Positions 36,901-50,610 of a stretch of DNA of 64,000 nucleotides are shown here, piece after piece. Numbering within the stretch: position 1 is the stretch's first letter; the number at the start of each line of letters is the position of its first letter. The stretch is from NCBI RefSeq assembly GCF_028453695.1, contig NC_135777.1, forward strand, positions 7,243,714-7,307,713, in the 5' to 3' direction. The notes under the pieces were generated by a model. The model made no database searches. It was not told where the DNA came from and saw only the letters and a list, made by a program, of their open reading frames with translations. Made by a program: the position numbers and the translations under genes. The stretch is from Augochlora pura. Taxonomy: Eukaryota; Arthropoda; Insecta; Hymenoptera; Halictidae.

Positions 36901-39900
36901 TGCTCGTTTCAAATGAGATTTTGAAAATCACGCTGACGTGTACATCGATCTCGATGTGTTCGTTAATATCCATCCATTTCGCAAACTCCTACCGCCCCTA
37001 AGAGATACCCTTCACGATTGACGTGGCAAGTTCTCGGAATCGATTCCTTAATGAGGTTAAACATTCCCACAATCGATCTATTCCAAAGAAACTGGAGCTT
37101 TCCACCGCGAGAAAAAAAATATTATCTCTATTAAATATTGCCTCTTCTTGATCATCGATCTGCATGAACGCACGAAGAATTTTCCACGAATATTGAAAAA
37201 CATATGCAAACAACTTGTCGATTATATTTAAAAACAATAGGAATACCCTCGTAATGTTAAAATTACTAAATTTCGTCTACTTTCGATGAAAAGGAAAGTT
37301 ACTTTTGTGGGAAACTATTAACTAAATTCATTTCTCCATTGGTCAATAATAATAGTCGATCGAAGTCTGGATAAACGCACTCTTACTTGTAAATACATTA
37401 TATAGGCTAGTGAAATTCATAAAGAATGTTCATAATATCCACGCACATTTACTTCGAGTCTGTCGCCCAACATTAATTCGAATAATTAATTTAGGTGGCC
37501 AATCACGACACAGTTTCATTGCCAAGCAATATAATATATTCGCAATCACATATGTATGAAAATATTCTTCACACGCATCCTCTTCGTATTCCTTAGATTT
37601 TCATTTCAATTAATTTCAAATAATGTTTTGGAATATTTATGAATCTATGCCTGAACATTGTGCACCACTTTTATGAAATGCACCTGTCAAATCAGTTTTA
37701 CTACCAATTGTTTAACGTTGATTATGCTGTAATAATAGTAAACAACAATAGTTCGTAATAGCGAACGATACATTGCCTAGCGTAACATCGACAAAGAATA
37801 TCTATTTATCCACACTTGCAAAACTTCAATCGTACGCACAACATTCAATTAAAATGTGTTACATATTTTGACACTGTTCAAATAGAAACCTGACATTGCT
37901 TTTAATCAGATAGTAATAGCGAATGATCATGCAACAATATTTATCTGCTTGTTCTTCTAACGAAAGGAACACCGATGCGTATAACTTGCTTGAAAATGGA
38001 AACAGAACACATTCGATCGATATTTTTATCGAATCCAATATTCGATAATGTAAATTTTTAAGAACGCACGTTTGCGATACTTCAAAAATTTATTCGGTTA
38101 ACCGTGCTAACAACAAACGTTGGGTCCAGTATCTCTAAGATTAAAATAACTTATATAAAATTCATTAATAAATATTCGCAATACAGTATGACCTCCTTAT
38201 AATCGCACTGCTCGGGGCTCATAACACAATTATAGAGGGCAGCAATATATATATATGATTATGCGATCGTTTCATTGGCTGACGGCTCGTTTCTGTTTAG
38301 TTCGCTTCTTTATCCCCGTCTAGAAAGCTGAAAATGGGTATCATGAGGAAAATAACGACGACACGATCACAAGTGAATCCAGAAAAAGCAGGATTATAGG
38401 GGGACACGCTGTATTTATCTAAATGTTCGAGTTCGATTATAATACAACAATGTATAATTTTCGTCTCAGGATACCCATAGAAGTCTTGATACAGGGGATG
38501 ATCATTTAACGAGACCCACATCGACAGCTTCGAAAATCTTCGAAGCGAAGGATGTCGATCACATTAAACACCCTACGAATTTAATAAAAGGAAAGAGCAT
38601 GCCAAGTTTAAGGTACGTATCTCAGTTTACGGATAGAGTACGATAAAAACACGGAAAAATTATTTGTCCAACATAGAATCTTCTTCTTCTTCTTCGTTTC
38701 AGTTTTATTCTTGCTAGGTCGTGGCTCTACATACACGCGCGTTCTCGCATAGCTTTCTCTCTCATACGCCATACTTCTTTGAACACTTTGGCCGGTTCAT
38801 TTGTTATTACAGCTTCGTATAACATTTTAACAGATCTAATGGCGCTTGCTGTATTTGAAAAAGTGAGATTCAATATTAAATATAAAAATAACCTAGCTTT
38901 AGTTATTAAACTAAATTAAAAAAATTTCTGTGGCTTTTCACCCTTATAGATAACTGACTGTATAACCTAAAATTATGAAATAGACTGCGATTTATTTACA
39001 GGCAATTTATTTGTAGAACAAATTGGTTCGAAAAGAAATTAATATTTTGAAACATACAATTTTTAAGTAATTGGTATACGTATCTATCATTTCTGTCAAT
39101 TTGACTATAATCTGTGCACAAAACGTTCGCCTCCTGAGTTTGTCTCTACAATGTCGAGTTTCTAGATTCTCAATTATCAGAAACGTGCTTGGAATTCGCG
39201 TGTATGTACGTGGCCATGGATTTTTGGTAGAATCGTACAATGATTTAAACGATAAAATTTAAATACTTTCTTTTCTAAAACATGACGTAGTATGCTTAAG
39301 CTGTATGCAATCGAGAATAAGCGTTTCAGTAGATCGATAATATATCGTTTTAAGCCTAGAACATAATCAGTGTTGGGTAGCAGCAACGTTTGATAAGGGA
39401 CATGTATTTTGTACACAAAGGTGGCATTTCTCGTCTATTATTTCTATAAATTTAATTAAACATTATCACTTTAACTTGTTTCAATGTAGTTCATAGTTAT
39501 TTTTAAATATTCTAGATCCTCAAATTAATTAAACCTACGTACGCTTTTAAACATTTATAAATAATTAATAACAACTCGATTGTTCATTATAATATAAATA
39601 ACTTGATAGCTGTTTTTGAGATAACTCGATAAAATAATGCAAATTTTCAAGGATAATCGATACACACGAAATTGAATTAATTTATTTATAAGCTTAGCGT
39701 GTTTATGAAAACGTACGTTCTACTAAGAAATGCCAGTTTGACTCGATAATATCCTTTCTGTATAATCTACTTGTAGTTAAAGGGATACAAGCTTATTTAA
39801 ATCGCTAATTACGAATAATATAAGCACGATTAAAATAAATTACATAACAAAAATGGTAATAAATTAGAAGTGCGTAAAACTTTATATCATTATTACCAAA

Positions 39901-42900
39901 GCATAATATATTTACTTAATTTCAAATAGCATTCTAAAATATTTATGCTTGTATTTACAGCTAAATTCGTTTATTTCAAAATAATCACTGCTTCGAAGTA
40001 TCGTAAATATTCTTTTTTAATTTGTTATCACCGTTTCAATATTGCGTAGATTTTAAAGAATTAGTTTCACCCAACACTGACAGTTATCTGAAATTTCAAC
40101 CGAAACTTCGAATCCAAAGTTTCTGAGAACCGTGTTGCATCAATGAATGTGCTTGTTCTTTATGCTAATAATAATTGAAGAATTATGCTTTCTTTTTTCG
40201 CCGGAAATTTCGTTCGCAATGAAAGAATGTTTCTAATATTCTCATGGATATACAGTGCCACTGCTATAATAATATTATATTAAATATTTGTAGTATACCT
40301 AATACACTTTGTACAGAAAACTTCTTACAAAAATTTTAAAAAAATTCTTCTCCTACAGAAAGATCATAAACATTTAATTCGAGATACAAATATATATTTT
40401 GAATCTTTTTTTAAATTAATTTATTAAAACATGACTTCCGTGTTCCAATTTTGGCGGACACAAAACGAATCTTCGACATTTTATCGCAGATTGTTTAGTG
40501 AGAAAATAGACCGCCGCAAACGAGTTTTCAGATGAAAAAAGAAAACGTTGCAACGCTTCGGCGTAAAGAACTCGCTCGATCTCAATTTGCAACACAAAAT
40601 CGTTCGTGTATCGCATAATTCGACGACGAAACATCTTCATTGAAAACTGATGCCGTTAATGTGTTTTTCTCTATGTGTGTCTTTTCTCTCTCTCTCTCTC
40701 GTTCGCCTTTTCACACCTGAACTCGTGCTCAGCTGCTTGATTAACGAGCTGACCGCGGGAGGGTAAGTCATCAACGTCACTCGGAGGAAGTTCCTCGTAC
40801 TGTGCAGCCTCGGTTTTACACGCTTCTTTTACGAGCTTCCCGCTTCCGGTAGGGCGCACAATTATCCTTAAAACACACGCCACGCCCTAGCTGCCCCCCC
40901 CCCCCAAACCACCCCCCACCCCGGCACGTTGGCGAAGTACAACGTAATACTGTAAACACGTCATTCTCTCATTGCCTATCCCTTAATGTTGCCAAGACCG
41001 TATATATCCATTATCAGATATCGATAACCAGAATCATCGGCAGGCCGTCGCAGTGGCTACAGAATAAATCTTCGTACTCTGATCACCAACTTCCGGTCGA
41101 TAACACAAATGGTCGATATTATAAACCGTTATACATTCGTAACAAAATGGAACAATAAATCTAGGTTTATTCGAAGCTTTTATTTTGATTTAATCAATAT
41201 ATTTAACCAATTGAAATTTGAAGTTTTTTCCTTTATAATAAACCCCTTGAAATTCGATGTATGTCCTTAGGGTAATATAGTCACTTGTTTGAACTGCGAG
41301 GAAAGCGTGAAAGTCGACCTTATCCGAAGGTGTCAAGCGATGTTTCCGGCTCGTGTTCGCCCAGTGTGAACAACATTTGGCATTCAACCGCACTGGTTCC
41401 TGCGCATTGTTACACTGACACGTGTATACCTGACCTTAGAGCCGAGCTATAATCCTTACCGCAGAACTGTCGCCCTAAAGAGGAAGACTTTTGTGCTCCC
41501 GTCTTATTGCCTGCTTCCGGTCAACTGAAACGCGTACGATGGGAAATTAAATTGAATAGCGGGTCACTGGCGTCGAGTAGTCCAAAGTATTGTTGTACAA
41601 AGTATAATACATGCTCAAAATAATTTAAAAAATTTTATCACGCGCGTGCAAAATATAAACTTTACAATAATTGAGGCATCTTCGAAAGGAAATTTATAAC
41701 GCGAATATCCTAGAAAACCCTTCACGAAACGTAATCTTCGATAATTATATGTGAATGTACTTCACTGTCCATTTCCTCAAGCAAAAGTACACCACAACTC
41801 GTGAGCTTGCAATTTTTTAATGTTTACCACTTTTATAAGTTTTTAATAATGTTCCAAGTTTCAAGAACCATATGAACAATGATTTCTATAGAACGATGAT
41901 TTGAACCCATTGCAGAATTGTGCATGACTTCAGGCAATATTTAAAACGAATGATAAACGTTGCTCCCAAATATTGTTTAATAAACGTCCAAGTAATATTT
42001 GTTATATCGTCACTTTAAGTTTTACTTTATGGAAACTAGTTTCACCTTAATTAACTATCGCTCCGAAATAGTTCACTTTGTTATAACAATGTCGCAGTAT
42101 TTTTTCATTCTTCCAATGCCTTCACAGTTTTGTTTTTGACCCGTGCGTTTAACGAAGATAATAATTATTTATTATGACCCATTTAAAAACCGGTTCGAAG
42201 GAGATAAAACTAAAAATACAATATTTCTCTGAAAACACCATAAATCTTATAAAATTTTCGTAAAATTCGCTGGTTGGTTTCTTTTACAAATAAAGACTAA
42301 AGTGGCGATATTGTCCTATAACAGTAACATTTAGAACAAATTTGATAGAATACTTCATAAACCAACAAATTCTTTTTATAAATAATACGATTAAATATTT
42401 GAGTGGTGACTAACAACTGTTGAAAAACTTCCTAAAGTTGTCTAAATAGAACAATCTTCCCAAATGAGTAACAATAAATATTAGCAATTTTGTTAGACAT
42501 GATTATGCTTCCAAAATCAACGGTTCTATTTTCTAAAAGATTAAAGAAAACTTTGACCGTATTTAATTCACGTTTTATCGTAATCTACGAGCGATTAAAT
42601 AATAACACGCGTTCACGGAGAATATAAAATTTTAAATTATTAAATTTTTATTAAAATTTGGGATAACGTGTGTAGTGAGATGCCGTTTGACGAACGCATC
42701 GAGCATGCTACCATGGTATGGCAAACACGCACCAAACGTAGACCAAGGACCTTAGAGCTGATATACAAGTAGTGCTTAGCTAGGATTCACATTGAGAGTA
42801 TAGCATGTGGGAGCAGTTGATACCGGCGGTATCTATTTATGCCAGGTCTCTGATGAATTCTAACTTGTAGGTACATCGGCGATACTCGTATTGAGAGGAA

Positions 42901-45900
42901 GCAAAGTCGGTTTTATAGTCAATCATACACCGCCCCGAATCCTATCATCACCGTCACGGAACACACACCCACTCCATCCCCGGATTATATGAAGCGACAG
43001 GTAGGAAACGTACAAAATTACATTAAACCCCGAATTCTCCCTATACTACACTGTTATTTTCGTTGTTGTCTTTATTTTGTTCGATGGTGAACGACCGCAC
43101 GGAAATCTTCCACGATGCTAGGAAAGTTTTGCTGTTTAATTTGAATAGAGGAGGGCACGCAAATGCCAGCAAGTAACTCATGAGCTATAACATCATTCAA
43201 TAATTAACTTATACGAGTTAGAACATCATTCAGTAGGGTGTCATTCAACATAACAATATACTTTCGAATCTCAAATGCGATCACTTCTACTTGCTTCCTC
43301 AAATTTTAAACATTTACATATCTCACGCTTTATCCAGCTTAAATGCTGTATGTTTATAAAAATTTACAAATCCATTTGTACGCATCCACCGAAACCGAAT
43401 CTTCGTAAGAACTTGCCACGCGAGGAGTCTCTTACCACGATGCGATCAAATAATAAACACATCTACACTGTACACGCAGCAAGCTTCTCAAATATCGACT
43501 CTTTAAGAACGAGAATGCTGGTCCTGCAATCGCTAAAAACAATTGATCTCGTACTAAATTTACAGTAAAAAAGGAAGTGTGTCCAAGGGTAGAAATTAGG
43601 AAAATATAATGACAATAGTCGAAGCGAATACAAAAATCCTAGGCAGATGCTGGAAAGTACATTCGAATATGAACATGCTAGAAAATGCTTTCATTTAAAA
43701 TGTCAAACAACATTTTATGTAACAAAAATATACGCGAGAATTCTCTTTGCATAAGATGTTAAAAATGCAAATTTGGTTTTTTAATTTTTTCAATTAAGAT
43801 CTAAGAATCTGAGAGACAAATTGAACAAAACTTTCTCAGCGTCATATGTGTACAATCCTATGTGAAACGTAACGTGTCGCCTTCTCGTCATTCAACAACA
43901 AAAAAATGTAACTAATTTCGTACAATTTTCTTTCCAGGCTTCGATCGACAGTCAATTAGATGTTATCAGTATGCGCGGTAGTCGTTTAGATTCTGAAAGG
44001 AAACCTAGCCTTACGCGATCCCAGACAGACTCTAATATCACTTATGGCAGCGACGAATTTCCGGAAGCGCCCGGGTCTTCCTGTTACATCACTAAGGAAG
44101 GCGATATCGATCTGCAAGTTGTCCTGAAGGTACGTTTCGATTCTATAAATAATATCCAATGTTTCTATCATTTTATTCGCATTTGTAATTTCACTAATTC
44201 CCTGTCAGGCTGTTCGTTCAGTTGCTATGAGGGATAGCAACTGCTGTACATTGCGAGTATGCGAGAACATCTTAAATTTGGTGGAGCTTTTAATGGATAT
44301 GGGAGTCATGAAACAGTGTCTTCGCGAAGAAATGGCTGGAAGTATAGCGGGTACGTAATATTAAAAATAATCCTTAATATGGAATAATATAATTTAATTT
44401 TCAATTAAAATGTTATTGTACAATATTATTCACTTTTCACGAACATCTTATATCGTTCTATCTAGTTACGAATTAACGATTTAGTTAATCGATATCTCGG
44501 CTTAATGGCCGATTTCGTTGCTTGCAGAATCGGCGACGGTGATCGAGAAGTCGGAAAGCGGGAAAAAGAAAGAGCCGTCGGAGAACGAGCACGAGTACCG
44601 AAACAATGGGACGAGCAAAACAAAATCGTTGTCGCACAGTCTTCTGATGAGTTGCGTGATTAGAGTGGTGAAACACTTGGGCTGTCCGCACACCTGCGCC
44701 GAAGGGATACGCGGCTCACATGCTGATTTCTGTCGTTCGCAAGCTCAGACGATCCTCGGCAAACTTCACAGAGCCAGCTCGAAGCAGTTCTCGCGATTTC
44801 TGAGAGCGATGGTGCGGGATCTACCGATACCGGAAATATTGGAATTCTTTCACGCGTTCACTGGATTTTGCGTGGATCCATGTTCGTTTCTATCGCCACT
44901 CAGTGAGTAAAATCGAGGGAAACGAAAATCGCTCCGTGTGTATTTGTTCGCTCCAAGCTGCTCTGTGTTCTCTCATTAATAAACAGCGATGTCTATTTTT
45001 TTATGAAAGAGGGCGCCTGAAGTCGTGAAGCTGTTCAGAGCGTTATGATTTTATATTATGATATTATATATTTTATGTTATATGTTATGAAGTTACCTCG
45101 AAATTCTGATTATCCGATGCGTTAACATTTACATAGCAGATGCTTCGTTGCCCTTGACTTTCGATCTCCGCCAGATTTCAACAATTTCTCTTCGATTATC
45201 CCGCGACAGATCAAAAACGGGGTTCGAGCAAGTCGCCGGAAGTCGCCTCGCAAACCGGATACTTGGCCAGCTACGGGGTTAATTTTATGGGAACCGGGAT
45301 GTTCGCGAACACGACCATGAGCGGCCAAGGAACCATGGCCACTGGAACATCGACGAACATCACCGCTTCCTATAGTCTCGGCGGTCATAGTACCCGCGTG
45401 ATAGAGGGTCACATTTTCAATTGCGTTTTCAAACCTTTGGTATCGCGTTTCGTTAAGTCGCTGAAGGAGTTGAAGAGCCAGGACAACATCGGTTTGTACT
45501 GCGATCTGCGGCAATTCATGGCTTACGTGAAGGAAGTTCACTGCGGTACGTTCCGTCGCGTTATCCTCAGCGGGATCATCGACGCTGCGGATCGGCCCAA
45601 CAAACAATGTAGCAATGTTCAGACAACTCGTGTTATCAGGTAAACATTTTACAAACAATTTAAAGAACGCGTTGAATAAATGAAAATAATTTTATACCTA
45701 CTTTTTTATTATAATTATTTCAGGCATATTCACCAATCGGATTTCGATGAACACGGAGACATCGGTGACGATACTTGTTATGCCGTCGACGACAGAGGAA
45801 CTCGAAAATTTCTTTCGAAGAAACGGAGCACATCGTCGACGTGCGCGGTGTGTACCAACCACCGCAACAGGCGAGCATACGTCCACTGCAATTGATATAA

Positions 45901-48900
45901 TTTTTACTTCAATTTTTAGAGCCTTCTGGAAACAGAACTGAGCGAGGAGAACGCGAAAGTCAGTCAGAGTCCTATAGTGACTTTGAGGAAGAAACATTAT
46001 ATACTTACGCCGAGACAGAGCGAACGGAATTTGGGAATAGAGTCTTTAAGCTCTGGCAAAGGTCGGCTTAAATCGACGCGATTTCAGATCGGTGGGATGG
46101 GTACGTATTGATAGCATAACTAAGTAGACTATGGATCTCAATGCAAAATGAAAACTTTCCAAATCGTACAAAAGAAGAATTAAAAAATATGTCTACATTC
46201 TCTAATTTAATTTTTAGTTAATTGCTTTCGAAAGGAAAACGGTAGAATCGACTCCATTGACAGTCACGAAAGCAGCGAATCGCCAACAGATGGTAGTTTT
46301 GTCAGACAGTCTAGCTTTCATTATGGTCATTATCGTAGCGCATCCGCCTCGGGTCACAGGTAAGTCTTTTTCTAGCGACAAACGCCTTTCGATACAAAAT
46401 TATAACAAATAAAAAATTCAATAATGAATCGCCATGCTCCTGAAATATAAGGACAATAGTTTGTTCACATTTTGATATTAAATAAGGAGCGAACGTTTAA
46501 AACTGGTCCTATTATAGAATAACTTTGTTCACATGTAAGTAATTTCAATGATACATGTTCGAATAATTTTTCTCTTCCCTCAATAATCTTCTATTAAGCT
46601 TGAAATCGGCTATCCTTTACTGTAGTCACATGTAAATTATATATTAATAATAATGATTTTATATTGCTTATATTCAAGTGTTGGTTTAACATTCCAAAAA
46701 GCGATACGTCGAATGAAAAATCCTCTGACGAAGATCGGCTTCCGAAAAAGTAAAAAGAAAGAGAGCTTTGAAGAGGCGCCTGGAAACTGTAAGTGATAAG
46801 ATTAATCGGTTTATTAATACACGACGTACCACGAGTTTTAATTTAAACCTGTCTCTAGATTTCAGTAGAAGAAATTCTTTGGAGTCCGGCGAAGCTTCAA
46901 GGGAGTCCGAATTCGTAATCTTGAAAGAAAGAAGATTAGTACCGCGGAATGCTGTCTACGATGGGATGCAAAGATTTTCGTTCTTACTAGAGACCTGCCA
47001 ACCGGGTTCGGTTCCTGATCACTATCTAATGGCAGCCATTTTAGATCTTGTAAAAAACATTTTACGTCTATACACGATACTAAATCAATTTCGTAACGCT
47101 TCGGTCGAATCCGAAGACGTTTAAATAGTTTAAAACGGTTCTTTTTTTTAAAAAGTGTGTTCACAGCATACGTGTAAATATTCGTATATACGTTGTTTTT
47201 CTAGCCGTACGCACCGGTAGTGGCACGTGCAAGTTTACTGTTAGAGTGCGCGCATTTTGTTCACCTATGCAATAAGGGGCAATGGCCGACTTGGATGAAG
47301 TCGAATTTCCCTGTGTTTCGCCCGTCGGTGCCGATCAGTAGCCAAAACACGTCCACGCTGCTGACCAGACTTCACGTGACCCAGCGCGCTGCTGGAAAAT
47401 TATTTTATCAGTGGGCAGAGGTAAAACTTATGTTATTTTTCACAATTGCGACAACGAAAGAATTACGTAGTACAGTCAGAAACTAATACGATAGTCACCC
47501 TCTAGTTGCCCGCGAGGGCAGAGATTTTCAGCTCAGGGGCAAACACCGATCGGCGGGCTTAGATCCCCACTCCCAAGAGCAACGGTGCCCCTTCTTTAGT
47601 TTCTCATGAGACCCTCCACCAGTTTACTATGTGACCAGTGAACTATCTCAACCTTTTGCTTTAAAAAAAATTAGAGGGTGGTTCTTTCTTCAAAAAGATA
47701 AGATTGGTAGTAACGATAGCGAGATAACATATTTTTTACAATGTCGCTTGTAAAACCAAGTTTTAGGCTGATTCTTCCGTTGGTCTTATCGTATTCGGCT
47801 TTCGTAAACGCTTACAACAACGAATTAATTGAACAGGCAATTGGCACACGTCTGGAAGAACTGTTGGTAGAGGATAAGCAGAATATGGATCAAATAGCAG
47901 CGATGGTTTCCGACGAAAGTAAGCAGAGAGATTTAATTATCGAAGACGAAGAAGAGGACTTCCTCGACGAAGGTAAACACGCTGTTAAATATAATTCAAT
48001 CGTTCACAGAACTGTAAATAAATCAGTAGCGAATTTCATCGACGCGACGAAGAAAATTGAAACCTTATCGGATCGTCCATCTTTTATCAACAATTTGATG
48101 TTATATTGTCAACCACTTAACCTGTTAACATGGAATTGTATTGTAGCCAGTATAAACGGTTACGGATCACAGTGCCCGATCGCGCTGCGTCTCGTTGCCT
48201 GTATTCTACTTTTGGAAGTGACAGCATTTTTAAGGGAAACGTATCAAACATTGCCAAAGCTTAACGAACTATTAACGAAAGAACACCCGCCGCCCAGAGA
48301 AACGATTCGACGATGGAGCATGGCATTATCATCGATGGGTCATTCCCAAACGTCAGCGCAAAGCCTTCAATCAATTGTAGGTAAGTATCGAAAACGACAT
48401 CCTCAAATCTAGACTGTAGCGAACCGATAAAAATATCTTCATATATAACACAGTAAAAAAAGTAATAATTGTATGGTGCATTTTATTTATATATGTATAC
48501 ATAGCGTTTGTGAATTTCTTTCAGGTTGCAACTAATTTCCTTGCTTCTTCGTTCATTTGCTTGTATAAGATGTTTCAGACTGATTTTCCACGTTCCGTTT
48601 GCTGCTTATGGTGCTCGTATCTTTTGGAATTCGAAACCTTGCCTTGTACTGGAACCGTTCATTGTTCTAATTCTACTTCCGTTGCTTATTTTAATGGTAT
48701 CTTCTAAACACTGTGTATTATGGTGTATAGGGTGTTTCAAAACATTATGTGATATACAAAATGAAGAACGATCCTTTGTCCACGCGATTCGTCAAGTTTA
48801 AGTTCTATCGTTTAGTTTTATCCTTTCTCGAAAAAATAGACCGGTTGAAAAATAATAACTACATTATTAAGTGCCGCGTTTATAATTTAATTATAAATGA

Positions 48901-50575
48901 TTTATTATTTAATAATTGTCATTGCATGAATTTACTAACAATGTATTCTCTCGTTTGAAAGTTTTAATCAATTGAAAAAATCCGCGGATTGATATGATCT
49001 AAGAGATATATTCTATTTTTTAATCGTTCCAATTGCCATAAAAAATACACGCGACTCGCGTATGCATACTTGTGCGAAACACCCTGTACATTTTGTGTAC
49101 CTAAGAAGAAAGATCAGGAATCTTTCATATCTTCCTCCACTTTAAAACGCCATCTATAATTCCTAAAAATATTTTAGCTTGATATTTTTGTCCTGTACAC
49201 GCATCTGTGTCTTCTTCTTCGTTTCCTGAGTTCAGCTTGTCGTCGCTAGCACTGACTTGACTCCAACTCTCCTCCCTTCTCTGTCATACACACCTTTCAA
49301 GCCGCGGTAAAGGAGAAGTATATGCATATTTCGACGTGTATGTATATTTTCTTCCCTGGCACTCTTGTCTCTTTTCTTTCCTTACTTTTTCCCCTATTAT
49401 AATTATGGTTCGTAACATGTCTCTCGTTATCTATTCTCATACAGTACCGATCATTATTATTTGAACGACAGAAACAATCATTGTTCTGCTTTTAAAAAAA
49501 GAACATAAATTGCAAATGTTACGTAAAATATTAGCTAAAAAATAAAATATAAATATTAGCTAAACGATTAATAAGAAATTTTTACTAGGTTTGTCGTATA
49601 AAATGCGTCGCATTTCGAACCGGTGTTATGTTGAAAATTTAACATATTTTATCTATCGAACAGTTTAGAATCGATCGAATAATTATGAGTGGTCTGCATG
49701 TACTGAATCAATTAATCATTTTCCAATGATTTTCATGCGTTCTGCGACCTTAAAAATCAGTGTGATACAGAGAACACAATCTTTTGCATTCATTTGTAAT
49801 TGTCGTATTATAATTGCCGTGAATCGTTGTTCGCATTGATATTAAAGAAGAGGCAGAATGGAAAAGACAAGTAAGTTTTATCAAAAGGGATAACAAAATG
49901 TCCGCAAAAGCAAGAAACAATTTTACGTATGTCCGTCTTTATCATTGACATGTTTCACTGTTCCACGATTTCTTTAAGAAAAACTAATTCTTCTTATATT
50001 ATTTACCGTTCGATTATTCTTATTTTTTTAATTATTTTTCCAACGTGTTCGAAACTGTTTAAACTTATTTTCATATCATTTATATTTTTTATACATTATA
50101 TTTCCTCGCGATAGAAATGTTCATTTTACGTATCCGTAACCAAAGAATTCATCATCGTAATCCTGTCTCGCTTTGTGTCATTCCTCCTCGGTTGATTCGG
50201 TGAATAACATTTTCAAAAATTCTATTCCTTCAGCCTGTGTCAAGTCTTCATCGCTTCTCGAAATATGTTTTCTGTATTTGACAATTCTATATGATTTCTG
50301 TTTAATTAGAGACACACTTGCATTATAGAGAAAACATGCTAACAAGGAAAAGGTCAGAAGAAGAAATACGTTTTGTAATGAGTCCAGCTTCGGGTCGTAG
50401 GTCTGAATTTTTCGAGTTTCCGGCCGAATCAATTTTTATTGTCAAAAATGAAAAGTTTCACCTTTGACGTCAGACCTTTTGGAAATTAAATATAGCTTTC
50501 GATGCCTAATATTAAATGTTGAAAATTTATAAACGAAATAATTTGTCTTTGGCCCATTCTGTTATATATACATAC

Positions 50576-50610
<35 letters not shown>

